DNA from: Quadrisphaera sp. DSM 44207
Lineage (GTDB): Bacteria > Actinomycetota > Actinomycetes > Actinomycetales > Quadrisphaeraceae
Direction: 5' to 3'
Length of the DNA: 64,000 bases
Assembly: GCF_900101335.1 (NCBI RefSeq)
Contig: NZ_FNKA01000001.1
Coordinates: forward strand, 930,001-994,000
Of the stretch, positions 35,922 to 45,118 are shown in pieces. The stretch's first letter is position 1. Every line of letters starts with the position of its first letter. The translations under genes and the position numbers were made by a program. The notes beneath the pieces are model-generated. The model was not told the DNA's origin. It ran no database searches and worked only from the letters and a program-made list of their open reading frames with translations.

Positions 35922-37048
35922 GGGCGCAGCTCCAGCGCCATCGCCTCCACGGCCAGCAGGGGGTTGACGTTGGCACCGATGCGCTCGCGGGCCTGCCGGA
36001 CGGCGTCCAGGCGGCGCAGGGTGCGCTCGGGGGTGGTGTCCGCGGCCAGCCGCTCGACGTCGCGGCGCGCCTCGGCGTTGACCAGCTCCACGTCGGCGCC
36101 CAGCTGGACGACGAGGACGTCGCGGTAGAGGGAGGCCAGGTCGACCAGCGCGCGGTCGAGGACGTCGCGGCGCGAGCGCGTGGCGCGGGCCTTCTGGTCC
36201 TTCTCCAGCTGGCCGACCTGGGCGCGCACCGCCGGCGGCAGCGTCGCGGCCCCCTCGGCGCCGAGGGAGCGCAGCAGCGCCGCCCGCTCGGCGGCGTCGC
36301 GCTCGGCGGTGGCCGCGGTGGCCTCCTCGGCGGCCACGTCGACGAGGTCGGCGGCGCGCAGGACGGCGTCGCCGACGCCGCGCACCTCCAGCGCGATCCT
36401 CAGCACCTCGCGCCGCCGGATGCGCGCGCCCTCGTCGCGCGCGAGCCGGCGCGCCAGGCCGATGTGGCTCTGCGCCGCGCGCGCGGCGTGCGCGGCCATC
36501 GCCGGGTCCACCCCGTCGCGGCGCACCAGCAGCTGCGCCACCGCCTCGACCGCCGGCACCCGCAGCCGCACGGCCCGGCAGCGCGAGCGGATGGTCGCCA
36601 CGAGGTCCTCGGGGCTGGGCGCGCACAGCAGCCACACGGTGCGCGCCGGGGGCTCCTCGACGGCCTTGAGCAGCACGTTCGCGCCGCGCTCGCTCATCCG
36701 GTCGGCGTCCTCGACGAGCAGCACGCGCCAGCGGCCCGACGCGGGGCGCCGCTGCGCGGACTGCACCAGGCCGCGCACGACGTCGATGTCGATGCCGAGC
36801 TTCTCGGTGGTGACCACCTGCACGTCGGCGTGCGTGCCGGCCAGCGCGGTGGTGCAGGCGTGGCAGCGCCCGCACCCGCCCCGCTCGCACTGCAGGGCCG
36901 CGGCGAAGGCGCCCGCCGCCACCGAGCGCCCCGAGCCGGGCGGCCCGGTGAACAGCCACGCGTGGGTCATCTCCGCCGGGTCGCGGACGGCGCCCTGCAG
37001 CGCCGCGACGGCCTCCGGCTGGCCGACGACCTCGTTCCAGACGCTCAG
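35918..37048 (-). CDS. holB: DNA polymerase III subunit delta' (clamp loader)
   Basis: AAA+ subunit of the clamp loader. The P-loop is FTGPPGSGRSVAAGAF, the zinc Cys cluster is CERGGCGRCHAC, sensor 1 is VLLVEDADRMSERGANVLLKAVEEPP, and SRC follows in TIRSRCR. The only ATG (36970) removes the conserved start SVWNEVVGQPEAVAALQGAV, which is encoded upstream without ATG, GTG or TTG. A CTG at 37048 supplies it, with AGGAGGAGCG just before, and overlaps the tmk stop as CTGA. I therefore annotate a CTG start (376 residues); the ATG gives 350. Confidence 0.85.
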   Translation of the reverse strand: MSVWNEVVGQPEAVAALQGAVRDPAEMTHAWLFTGPPGSGRSVAAGAFAAALQCERGGCGRCHACTTALAGTHADVQVVTTEKLGIDIDVVRGLVQSAQRRPASGRWRVLLVEDADRMSERGANVLLKAVEEPPARTVWLLCAPSPEDLVATIRSRCRAVRLRVPAVEAVAQLLVRRDGVDPAMAAHAARAAQSHIGLARRLARDEGARIRRREVLRIALEVRGVGDAVLRAADLVDVAAEEATAATAERDAAERAALLRSLGAEGAATLPPAVRAQVGQLEKDQKARATRSRRDVLDRALVDLASLYRDVLVVQLGADVELVNAEARRDVERLAADTTPERTLRRLDAVRQARERIGANVNPLLAVEAMALELRP

Positions 37049-39555
37049 CGCTCCTCCTCGCCGTCCGGCCCGGGGCGGCCGTCACCGCGGTCGCCCGGCT
37101 GGCCGTCGTGGTCGACGTCGGCAGAGGGCCCGGACCAGCCGTCCGGCAGCCAGGCGTCGTCCACGACCCGCTCCACGTGCACCGGCTCCCCGAGGCGCCG
37201 CTCGCGCACGACGAGCGGCACGTCGTCCCCGTGCTCCACGGGGCGCAGGCGGCGGGTGCGCTCGACGGCGCGCTCGCTGGCCTGCTCGGTCGGCCGCAGC
37301 TCCCCCAGCGGCAGCACCTGGGTGGCGGCGGCGTCGCGCTCGCGGCGGCGCTCCTCGGCCAGGACGGCCCGCCGCTCGCGCTCGGCCTCGCGCTCGGCCT
37401 CCTCCTCGGCCCGGCGCGCCTGCACCGCCGCGGCCTCGGCGGCCTGGCGGGCGGCCTCCGCCTCCGCGAGCGCGCGCTCGGCCTCCTGGCGGGCGCGCTC
37501 CGCCTCCAGGCGGGCCGCCTCGGCCTCGGCGAGCTGGCGCGGCGAGAGGGGCAGCAGCGGCTCGAGGCGCTCGCGCACCCGGCTCGCCACCTCCTCCGGA
37601 GTGCCCGCGGCGTCCACGACGAGGTAGCGGCGCGGGTTGCGGCGGGCCAGGGCCAGGAACCGCTCGCGCACCGCGGTGTGGAACGCCACCGGCTCGCGCT
37701 CGAGGCGGTCCAGCTGCTCGCCGAGGCGGGTGCGGGAGAGCTCCGGCGGCGCGTCGAGCAGCACCGTCAGGTCGGGCACCAGCCCCTCGGTGCCCCAGCG
37801 GGACAGCGCGGCGACCTCGTCGCCGTCCAGCGCGCGCCCGGCGCCCTGGTAGGCGATCGACGAGTCGAGGTAGCGGTCGGTGACCACAACGGCGCCGCGG
37901 TCGAGCGCGGGGCGCACCACCTCCGCCACGTGCTGGGCGCGGTCGGCCGCGTAGAGCAGGGCCTCGGCGCGCGGCGCGAGGTCACCGCCGTGCAGGAGCA
38001 GCTCGCGCACCTGCTGCCCGACGGCGGTGGCGCCCGGCTCGCGGGTGAGCACCACCTCGTGCCCGAGCCCCGTCAGCCACTCGCGCAGCCGGCGCCCCTG
38101 CGTGGTCTTGCCCACGCCGTCCCCGCCCTCGAGGGCGATGAGGAACCCGCTCGCCGGGCGGCGCGGTCCCGGGTCCGGGTGCGCCAGGTGGCGCCGGCGC
38201 CACGCCTCGGCGACGGCGGTGTGCAGGCGCACGCCGCTGCCGTCGTCCATCTGGCGGTGCGCCAGCACGCCGATGCCGACGGCGATCACGGCGGCGACCA
38301 GCAGGGTCAGGGCCGCGCCGTTGTAGTTCAGGACGGTGCTCTCGGTGGGCTGGATCCGGTGCTGGCCGAACGCGGCCGCCAGCGCCGGGGCCAGCGCCAT
38401 GACCGCGACGAGCACGACCCGGGCGGCGGACTGCACGAACGCGAACGTGCGCCCGCGCAGGTCGTCGCTGACCTCCAGGCCGAGCAGGGTGTAGCCGGTC
38501 ACCCACGCCACGCCCCCGCAGGCGCCGACGAGCAGGGACAGCGCCGCGACGATGACGATGTTGGGGATCAGCGCCAGCGGCAGCAGCAGCACGCCGGCGG
38601 CCGTGATGGACAGGGCGAACAGCCGCCAGCGCGCCAGCGCCGCCAGCACCCGCGGGCCGGTCCACATGCCCAGCGCCAGGCCCGTGAACACGCACCCGAA
38701 CAGCAGGCCGTAGCCCGGGTCGCCCGCGCCGAGGTCGGCCACGAAGGTCGGCGCCACGCCGATGACGAAGCCGCCGGCGGCGAAGGCGCCGAGCATGCCG
38801 ATCACCAGGCCGCGCACCAGCGGCGTGGACGCGACGAAGCGCCAGCCGTCGAGGATGCTGCGGGCCAGGCCCGGCTGCTCGGAGCCCTCGGGCGCCGGGG
38901 AGCGCCGCGGCACCGCCAGGCGGGCGATGACGAGCGCGGCGACGAGGTAGGTCAGGGCGTTGGCGTACAGGGCGATGCCGACGCTGCCGCTCGAGCCGGC
39001 GTCGAGCGCGCCGGAGACGAGGGTCAGCCCGGTGAAGAGCACGGCCGCGACGGGCGCGGTGCCGTAGGCGGCGACCAGGCTCAGCTGGTTCGCGGCCTCC
39101 AGCCGGGATCGGGGCACGAGGTTGGGGACCGTGGCGTCCTTGGCCGGGATCCAGAACAGGCCGACGACCTCGATGAGCAGCGTGGCGACGAGCAGCCACC
39201 ACAGCGTGCCGACGAGCGGGATGGAGACGAACAAGGCGCAGCGGACCACGTCGCCGACGACCATGGTGGTCTTGCGGTCCCACCGGTCGGCGACGGCGCC
39301 GGCCAGCGGCCCGACGAGCACCGCGGGCGCCAGGCGCAGCACCAGCACCCCCGCGACGGCGAGGTTGGCGGCCTCGTAGGAGGACTGCGCCCCCAGGTCG
39401 CGCGCCATCGCGGTGACGGCCAGCAGCCCGAGCCAGTCGCCCAGGCTGGACAGCACCAGGCTCAGCCACAGCGCGCGGAACGGCCTGACGGCCAGGACCG
39501 CCCGCACGCTGTGGTCGGGGGCCGCAGCCACCGGGGTGCTGCCTCCCGCGCTCAC
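37045..39555 (-). CDS. tmk: MFS transporter-thymidylate kinase fusion
   Basis: 836 residues. The first ~450 form a 12-helix MFS-like domain (RALWLSLVLSSLGDWLGLLA; GAVADRWDRKTTMVVGD). Then thymidylate kinase: FLIALEGGDGVGKTTQGRRL (P-loop), LTREPGAT, DRYLDSSIAYQGAGRAL and the LID EPVAFHTAVRERF, phosphorylating dTMP to dTDP. The last ~190 residues are a charged Ala/Glu/Arg coiled-coil and acidic tail. The fusion is known in several actinobacterial groups. Next to holB as usual for tmk. The transported substrate is unknown. Confidence 0.92.
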   Translation of the reverse strand: MSAGGSTPVAAAPDHSVRAVLAVRPFRALWLSLVLSSLGDWLGLLAVTAMARDLGAQSSYEAANLAVAGVLVLRLAPAVLVGPLAGAVADRWDRKTTMVVGDVVRCALFVSIPLVGTLWWLLVATLLIEVVGLFWIPAKDATVPNLVPRSRLEAANQLSLVAAYGTAPVAAVLFTGLTLVSGALDAGSSGSVGIALYANALTYLVAALVIARLAVPRRSPAPEGSEQPGLARSILDGWRFVASTPLVRGLVIGMLGAFAAGGFVIGVAPTFVADLGAGDPGYGLLFGCVFTGLALGMWTGPRVLAALARWRLFALSITAAGVLLLPLALIPNIVIVAALSLLVGACGGVAWVTGYTLLGLEVSDDLRGRTFAFVQSAARVVLVAVMALAPALAAAFGQHRIQPTESTVLNYNGAALTLLVAAVIAVGIGVLAHRQMDDGSGVRLHTAVAEAWRRRHLAHPDPGPRRPASGFLIALEGGDGVGKTTQGRRLREWLTGLGHEVVLTREPGATAVGQQVRELLLHGGDLAPRAEALLYAADRAQHVAEVVRPALDRGAVVVTDRYLDSSIAYQGAGRALDGDEVAALSRWGTEGLVPDLTVLLDAPPELSRTRLGEQLDRLEREPVAFHTAVRERFLALARRNPRRYLVVDAAGTPEEVASRVRERLEPLLPLSPRQLAEAEAARLEAERARQEAERALAEAEAARQAAEAAAVQARRAEEEAEREAERERRAVLAEERRRERDAAATQVLPLGELRPTEQASERAVERTRRLRPVEHGDDVPLVVRERRLGEPVHVERVVDDAWLPDGWSGPSADVDHDGQPGDRGDGRPGPDGEEER

Positions 39556-39630
39556 GCCGCCAGGGTAGCCGCGCGCCCCGACCAGTCCCAGGCTCCGCGC
39601 CGCGCGGCTCAGGCTCCGCGCCCGCGCGGC

Positions 39631-40455
39631 TCAGGCCGCCGTCGCCAGGGGGTAGGTGGCCACCGGCTCGGTGGTCGGCTGGTCGCTGCCGCCCTCGGGC
39701 TCGAGCGTGACCGCCACGGCGGCGGCGTCCTGCGGCGAGCCGGTCAGCACCGCCCCCGGATCGCCGCCGCCCTCGAACGTGCCGGCGGGGACGGCGCCGC
39801 CGCTCGCGACGTACCACAGCTGGTACGTGCGGTCCTCCGGCGCGGGCGCGGTGCCGCCGTCGAGCAGCACCGCCCGGCCCTGCTCGGCGGAGAGCACCAG
39901 CCGGGTGCCGCGCCAGCCCCGCCCGCTGCCGGCGGCCGCCTCGACGACGACCGCGTCGGGCGCCGCGGCGACCTCGCCCAGGGCCGCGGCCAGCGAGCGC
40001 GCCCGGTCGCGGTCCTCGCGCAGCTCCAGCGCTGTCCACCCGAGGCCGAGCCCGCCGACGACGAGCACGGCGACCGCGGCCGCCGCCAGCGCCGGCGCCC
40101 ACCACCGTCCCTCGCGGCCAGGCCGGCCCCGCTCGCGGCGGGCGGCGAGCTCGTCGCGGGCCGGCGGCACCGCGTCGCGCGCCGGCAGCGGCGGCAGCTG
40201 CTCGACGTCGTCGAGCCGGGCCATCACCGCCTCCTTCAGGGACGGCGGCGGCGCCACGGCGTCCACCGAGCCCAGGTCCGCCAGGGCCGCTCGCAGGTCG
40301 GCGAGCTCGGCGCGGCAGGGCGCGCAGCGGGCCAGGTGCTCCTCCGCCGCCCGCGCCTCGGCGGCGTCCAGGGCGCCCACGGCGTGGGCGGCGACCAGCC
40401 CGTGCCCGTCCTCCGGCACGGGCGGGCGGTCGCGCGCGTCGTCGACGGGGTTCAC
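39631..40455 (-). CDS. rskA: Anti-sigma-K factor (RskA-like)
   Basis: 274 residues. The N-terminal zinc-binding anti-sigma domain has His/Cys motif HLARCAPCRAEL after a helix with AAHAVGALDAAEARAAEE; a membrane helix (APALAAAAVAVLVVGGLGLGW) follows, then an extracytoplasmic RskA domain with TYQLWYVASGGAVPAGTFEG and a terminal ...VATYPL segment. It holds SigK at the membrane until proteolysed. GTG at 40455 overlaps the sigma gene stop by four bases. Confidence 0.9.
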   Translation of the reverse strand: MNPVDDARDRPPVPEDGHGLVAAHAVGALDAAEARAAEEHLARCAPCRAELADLRAALADLGSVDAVAPPPSLKEAVMARLDDVEQLPPLPARDAVPPARDELAARRERGRPGREGRWWAPALAAAAVAVLVVGGLGLGWTALELREDRDRARSLAAALGEVAAAPDAVVVEAAAGSGRGWRGTRLVLSAEQGRAVLLDGGTAPAPEDRTYQLWYVASGGAVPAGTFEGGGDPGAVLTGSPQDAAAVAVTLEPEGGSDQPTTEPVATYPLATAA

Positions 40456-41081
40456 GTCCTGCCCTCCAGCCCTCCGCGCAGGCGGATCAGCCCGTCCCTC
40501 AGGCGCGTCTTCACCGTGGGCACCGGCACGCCCAGGCGGTCGCTGATCTCCGCCGACGTGCAGCCGCCCCAGTAGGCGAGGACGACGGCCTCCCGCTGCA
40601 GGTCGGTCAGACACGCCAGGGCCGCGCGCACCCTGTCCTCGTCCTCGCGCTGCTCGGCCCGCTCGGCGACGTCGTCGTACTCGCGCTGCACGTGGGAGGA
40701 GGCCACCCGGTCCTCGCGGTCCTCCGCCGCGCGCACCGAGCGCACCCGGTCCACCGCCCGGCGGTGGGCGATGGTCATCGCCCACGTGGTCACGCTGCCC
40801 GCCGCGGGGTCGTAGCGGGGGGCCTGGCGCCACACCTCGAGCAGGACCTCCTGCGCGACCTCCTCGGCCAGGGCGGGGTTGCGCACCACGGCGCGGGCGA
40901 GGCCGAGGACCTTCGGCGCGAGGGCGTCGTAGACGTCCGCGAAGGCGTCGCGGTCGCCCGCGGCCACGCGGGCCACGGCGCCCGCGAGGGGGTCGCCCGC
41001 TCTGCCGGCACCACGGATCGGTCCCCTCCTCCCGCCCGCGGGCGCGGCCGGTCCGCCGCCCCCGTCGACGTGGTTCGTCAC
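40452..41081 (-). CDS. sigK: ECF RNA polymerase sigma factor SigK
   Basis: 209 residues. Region 2 includes DAFADVYDALAPKVLGLARAVV and DPAAGSVTTWAMTIAHRRAVDRVRSVRAAEDRE; region 4 is LTDLQREAVVLAYWGGCTSAEISDRLGVPVPTVKTRLRDGLIRLR. The RskA-like neighbour supports the SigK assignment. Its targets cannot be read here; in relatives these include oxidative-stress and antigen genes. GTG/ATG at 41081 with a Gly/Pro-rich leader. Confidence 0.9.
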   Translation of the reverse strand: MTNHVDGGGGPAAPAGGRRGPIRGAGRAGDPLAGAVARVAAGDRDAFADVYDALAPKVLGLARAVVRNPALAEEVAQEVLLEVWRQAPRYDPAAGSVTTWAMTIAHRRAVDRVRSVRAAEDREDRVASSHVQREYDDVAERAEQREDEDRVRAALACLTDLQREAVVLAYWGGCTSAEISDRLGVPVPTVKTRLRDGLIRLRGGLEGRT

Positions 41082-41136
41082 CGGCCCTCCTGCGGACGGG
41101 TGCCGCGCGGGCGCCGGCGCCCGGACGGGGCGGCGG

Positions 41137-43920
41137 TCAGCGGGTCGCGGCCCGGCGGCCGCCGCCCGCGCCGGCTCCCGTCCCGCCGCCGCGGGCCGCG
41201 CCCTTCGCGCCGCCCTTCGCCGCTGCCTTGCCGCCCTTGGCCGGGGCCTTCGCCGGGGCGCGGCGCGCCGGCTTCGCGGCGGGCCCCTTGGCGCGCTTCT
41301 CCGCCAGCAGCTCCGCGGCCCGCTCCAGGGTCACGGACTCCACCGCGTCCTCCTTGCGCAGGGTCGCGTTGACGGTGCCGTCGGTCACGTAGGGGCCGAA
41401 GCGGCCCTCCTTGACCACCACCGGGGCGCCGCTGACCGGGTCCGCGCCCAGCTCGCGCAGGGGCGCGGTCGCCGCGCGCGCCCCCCGGCCGCGCTTGGGC
41501 TGGGCGTAGACCGCCAGCGCCTGCTCGAGGGTGATGTCGAAGATCTGGTCCTCCGACTCCAGCGAGCGCGAGTCGGTGCCCCGCTTCAGGTAGGGCCCGT
41601 AGCGGCCGTTCTGGGCGGTGATCTCCTCGCCCGTGGCCGGGTCGGTGCCCACGAGCCGCGGCAGCGACAGCAGGCGCAGGGCGTCGTCGAGGGTGACCGT
41701 CTGCAGCTGCATGCCCTTGAACAGCGAGCCGGTGCGCGGCTTCGCCGACTTCGGCGCGTCCTCGGGCAGCACCTCGGTCACGTACGGGCCGTAGCGGCCC
41801 GCGCGGGCGACCACGGTGCGCCCGGTCGCCGGGTCCGCGCCCAGCTCGCGGTCGCCGTCCCCGGAGGTGGCCAGCAGCTCGCGGGCCCGCTCGACCGTCA
41901 GCTCGTCGGGGGCGACGTCGTCGGGCACGGAGGCCCGCTGGGGCTCCCCGCCCGGGACCTCCGGCGGCGCCTCGAGGTACGGGCCGTAGCGGCCCACCCG
42001 CAGCGTGATGCCCTCGCCGACGTCGAGGGAGTTGATGCCCCGCGCGTCGATCTCGCCGAGGTCGTCCACCAGCGGCTTGAGGCCCCGCCCCGGCGACTCG
42101 TCGCCAGGGCCGAAGTAGAAGCGGCCCAGCCACGCCGAGCGGTCCTCGGAGCCGCCGGCGATGCGGTCGAGGTCGTCCTCCATGGCGGCGGTGAAGTCGT
42201 AGTCGACGAGGTAGCCGAAGTGCTCCTCCAGCAGGCGCACCACCGCGAACGCCAGCCAGCTCGGCACCAGCTGGTTCCCGCGCCGCCACACGTACCCGCG
42301 CTCGGTGATGGTGGCGATGGTCGCCGCGTACGTGGAGGGGCGGCCGATGCCGCGCTCCTCGAGGGCCTTGACGAGGCTGGCCTCGGTGTAGCGCGGCGGC
42401 GGGGACGTCTCGTGCCCCTCGGCGTCGGCCTCCAGGACGTCGAGCACCTGCCCGCGCACCAGCTCCGGCAGGCGCCGCTCGTCGTCCTCCCCGGCGCGCG
42501 CGTGGCGGTCCTCGTCGCGGCCCTCCTCGTAGGCGGCGAGGAAGCCCCGGAAGGTGATCACCGTGCCGGACGCCGCGAGCTCGACGTCCCGCGCGCCGGC
42601 CTCGGCGGAGGGCGCCGGCACCCGCGCCCCCAGGCGCACGCTGGCGGTCGAGCCGCGGGCGTCCTCCATCTGGCTGGCCACGGTGCGCTGCCAGACCAGC
42701 TCGTAGAGGCGGAACTCGTCCCCGCGCAGCTGGCCGGCCACCTGGGCGGGGGTGCGGAAGGCGTCGCCGGCGGGCCGGATCGCCTCGTGCGCCTCCTGCG
42801 CGTTCTTCGACTTCGAGGCGTACGCGCGCGGGCGCGCCGGCACGTGCTCGGGCCCGTACAGCTGCGTCGCCTGGGCGCGCGCCGCGCGCAGCGCCTGCTC
42901 GGAGAGCACGGTGGAGTCGGTGCGCATGTACGTGATGAAGCCGTTCTCGTACAGCGTCTGCGCCGTGCGCATCGTCTGCCGCGCCAACCAGCGCAGCTTG
43001 CGCGAGGCCTCCTGCTGCAGCGTGGACGTGGTGAACGGCGCGGCCGGACGGCGCGTGTAGGGCTTCTCCTCGACGCCGAGCACCGTCGCGGTGCTGGTGC
43101 GCAGCCCCTGCGCCACCTCGGTGGCCAGCGCCTCGTCCAGGCGCACGACCTCCGCCGCGGCGCGCGCCCGCAGCTGCCCGGTGTCGTCGAAGTCGCGCCC
43201 GGTCGCCACGCGCCGGCCGTCCACGGCCGCCAGCCGGGTGCCGAACGCGCCGCCCTGCTCCTGCGGCGCGACCTGGGCGCGCACGTCCCAGTAGGACGCC
43301 GCGCGGAACGCCATCCGCTCGCGCTCGCGCTCGACCACCAGGCGCGTGGCCACCGACTGCACGCGCCCGGCGGACAGCCCGGCCCGCACCTTGCGCCACA
43401 GCACCGGGGAGACCTCGTAGCCGTAGAGGCGGTCGAGGATGCGGCGGGTCTCCTGCGCGTCGACCAGGCGCGCGTCGATGTCGCGCGTGGCCTCCAGGGC
43501 CCGCCGGATCGCCTCGGGCGTGATCTCGTGGAAGACCATGCGCCTGACCGGCACCTTCGGCTGCAGCGTCTGCAGCAGGTGCCAGGCGATGGCCTCGCCC
43601 TCGCGGTCCTCGTCCGTGGCGAGGTACAGCTCGTCCGCGTCCTTCAGCGCCCGCTTGAGCTCGGTGACCTTCTTCCTCTTGTCGGCGTCGACGACGTAGT
43701 ACGGCTCGAAGCCGTGCTCGACGTCGACCGCGAACCTGCCGAAGGGGCCCTTCTTCATCTCCGCCGGCAGCTCGGAGGGCTGGGGCAGGTCGCGGATGTG
43801 CCCGACGCTGGCCTCGACGTCGTAGCCGTCGCCGAGGTAGCCGGCGATCGTGCGCGCCTTGGCGGGCGACTCGACGATCACCAGGCGGCGACCGCCGGCG
43901 GGCGAGGACGAACGGGCCAC
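41137..43920 (-). CDS. topA: DNA topoisomerase I
   Basis: Type IA enzyme relaxing negative supercoils, 927 residues. The Toprim motif is RRLVIVESPAKARTIAGYLG with acidic DEDREGEAIAWHL; the active-site Tyr is in ENGFITYMRTDSTVLS; domain III has SAGRVQSVATRLVV. C-terminally three or more TopA repeats (GRYGPYLEAP; RYGPYVTEVLP; NGRYGPYLKRGTDSRSL; GRFGPYVTDGTVNATL) precede a Lys/Ala/Gly-rich basic tail, common in actinomycetes. GTG at 43920 gives the VARSSSPAGGRR start; further upstream frame is not coding. Confidence 0.95.
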   Translation of the reverse strand: MARSSSPAGGRRLVIVESPAKARTIAGYLGDGYDVEASVGHIRDLPQPSELPAEMKKGPFGRFAVDVEHGFEPYYVVDADKRKKVTELKRALKDADELYLATDEDREGEAIAWHLLQTLQPKVPVRRMVFHEITPEAIRRALEATRDIDARLVDAQETRRILDRLYGYEVSPVLWRKVRAGLSAGRVQSVATRLVVERERERMAFRAASYWDVRAQVAPQEQGGAFGTRLAAVDGRRVATGRDFDDTGQLRARAAAEVVRLDEALATEVAQGLRTSTATVLGVEEKPYTRRPAAPFTTSTLQQEASRKLRWLARQTMRTAQTLYENGFITYMRTDSTVLSEQALRAARAQATQLYGPEHVPARPRAYASKSKNAQEAHEAIRPAGDAFRTPAQVAGQLRGDEFRLYELVWQRTVASQMEDARGSTASVRLGARVPAPSAEAGARDVELAASGTVITFRGFLAAYEEGRDEDRHARAGEDDERRLPELVRGQVLDVLEADAEGHETSPPPRYTEASLVKALEERGIGRPSTYAATIATITERGYVWRRGNQLVPSWLAFAVVRLLEEHFGYLVDYDFTAAMEDDLDRIAGGSEDRSAWLGRFYFGPGDESPGRGLKPLVDDLGEIDARGINSLDVGEGITLRVGRYGPYLEAPPEVPGGEPQRASVPDDVAPDELTVERARELLATSGDGDRELGADPATGRTVVARAGRYGPYVTEVLPEDAPKSAKPRTGSLFKGMQLQTVTLDDALRLLSLPRLVGTDPATGEEITAQNGRYGPYLKRGTDSRSLESEDQIFDITLEQALAVYAQPKRGRGARAATAPLRELGADPVSGAPVVVKEGRFGPYVTDGTVNATLRKEDAVESVTLERAAELLAEKRAKGPAAKPARRAPAKAPAKGGKAAAKGGAKGAARGGGTGAGAGGGRRAATR

Positions 43921-43996
43921 GGGGAGCGCCTTCCGGGACGGGGGCGGGACGGCTGCGCAGCGCAGCAGCGACGAACGGTAACCCGAAACGCGCCCG

Positions 43997-45118
43997 TCAC
44001 CGCACAGGCCGGGCCGGGCCTGTGGGGCCGGGCCCGGCGCGGCGGGCGGCTGCGCCGGGGCGGACGGCGCTCGGAGGCCCGGCGGCGCTCGGAGGGCGGG
44101 CGGCGCTCGGAGGGCGCCGGCGCCGCAGCGCCAGCACGGCCGCCTGCACCGCGCAGCTGGCCGCCCCGACGGCCAGCGCGCCCCCGAGCGCCGCCAGCGC
44201 CAGCTCCCAGCGGCCGGAGCCCGGCGCGAGCACCGCCCAGGCCCGCCCCAGCAGCAGCGCGGCGCCCAGCGCGCCCCCCGCGGCCCCGAGGGCGAGCAGC
44301 CCGGTCGCGGCCCCGTGCCCACCGCCGGCGCCGCTCCTCCTGGTGCCGCCGGTGCCGCCGCTCCTCCCGGTCCCGCCGGTGCCGCCGCTCCTCCCGGTCC
44401 CGCCGGTGCCGCCGTCCTCGCGCGGGGCGGCGGCCAGGGCCGCGCAGACGAGACCGGCCCAGGCCCCGACCACGAGCACGGCCGCGACGACGTCGCTGGC
44501 CCGGTGCCAGGCGGCCACGAGCGTCGCTCCGCCGGTGACGGCGGTGTAGACCGCCCCCGCCACGGCCGCGGTCGGCCTCGAGCGCGGCGGGAGGACGAGC
44601 AGCAGCGCCGCGGCCGCCGCGGCCGCGAACGCGGTGTGGCCGCTGGGCAGGGTGTTCGCGGTGGACCCGACGTCGACGAGCTCGGGGCGCGGCAGGACCC
44701 ACCGCTTGAGCGCCTGAGTGGTCGCCGTCGCGCCCAGGACGAGCACGACGGCGGCGGCGGCCACCCCGGCGCGGCGCCGCACCAGCCCCACGCCGGCGAC
44801 CACGACGAGCACGAGCAGCAGCGCGAGCGCGGAGACGACCCCGAGCGCGGCGTCCAGCACCGCCTGCACGGAGGCGGCCAGGCGGTCCTCGCCGGCGCGG
44901 GCCCCCGCGCGGGTGGCCTCGTCGACCAGCTGCCCTCGCGCGGAGAGCACGAAGACGCGGTGCAGGCCGAGCACGCCCGCCGCGCAGGCCGCGGCCACCA
45001 GCAGCGCCGAGGCCACCAGCCCCCAGCGCGGCTCCCCCGCGCCGGGCCGGCCCGTCGCGCCAGCGCGCCCTCCCGGAGCCGGTCCGGCAGCGGGCGCGGG
45101 CCCTGCGGGCGTGCTCAC
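43997..45118 (-). CDS. Membrane PAP2 (phosphatidic-acid phosphatase) family protein
   Basis: 373 residues. The PAP2 motifs are TTQALKRWVLPRPELVD (KxxxxxxRP), LPSGHTAFAAAAAAA (PSGH) and VAAWHRASDVVAAVLV (H-xxxSD). About five membrane helices, with a low-complexity Gly/Thr/Arg stretch (GGTGGTGRSGG repeated) before the last two helices and an Arg/Pro-rich tail. It could dephosphorylate isoprenyl or lipid phosphates at the membrane. GTG at 45118 overlaps the methyltransferase stop by four bases. Confidence 0.85.
   Translation of the reverse strand: MSTPAGPAPAAGPAPGGRAGATGRPGAGEPRWGLVASALLVAAACAAGVLGLHRVFVLSARGQLVDEATRAGARAGEDRLAASVQAVLDAALGVVSALALLLVLVVVAGVGLVRRRAGVAAAAVVLVLGATATTQALKRWVLPRPELVDVGSTANTLPSGHTAFAAAAAAALLLVLPPRSRPTAAVAGAVYTAVTGGATLVAAWHRASDVVAAVLVVGAWAGLVCAALAAAPREDGGTGGTGRSGGTGGTGRSGGTGGTRRSGAGGGHGAATGLLALGAAGGALGAALLLGRAWAVLAPGSGRWELALAALGGALAVGAASCAVQAAVLALRRRRPPSAARPPSAAGPPSAVRPGAAARRAGPGPTGPARPVR
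44324..44418. repeat. 27-bp tandem repeat in the PAP2 gene
   Basis: About 3.5 copies of a 27-bp unit (two exact at 44351-44377 and 44378-44404) encode repeated GGTGGTGRS-type linker sequence, a region that could vary in length without breaking frame. Confidence 0.8.
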
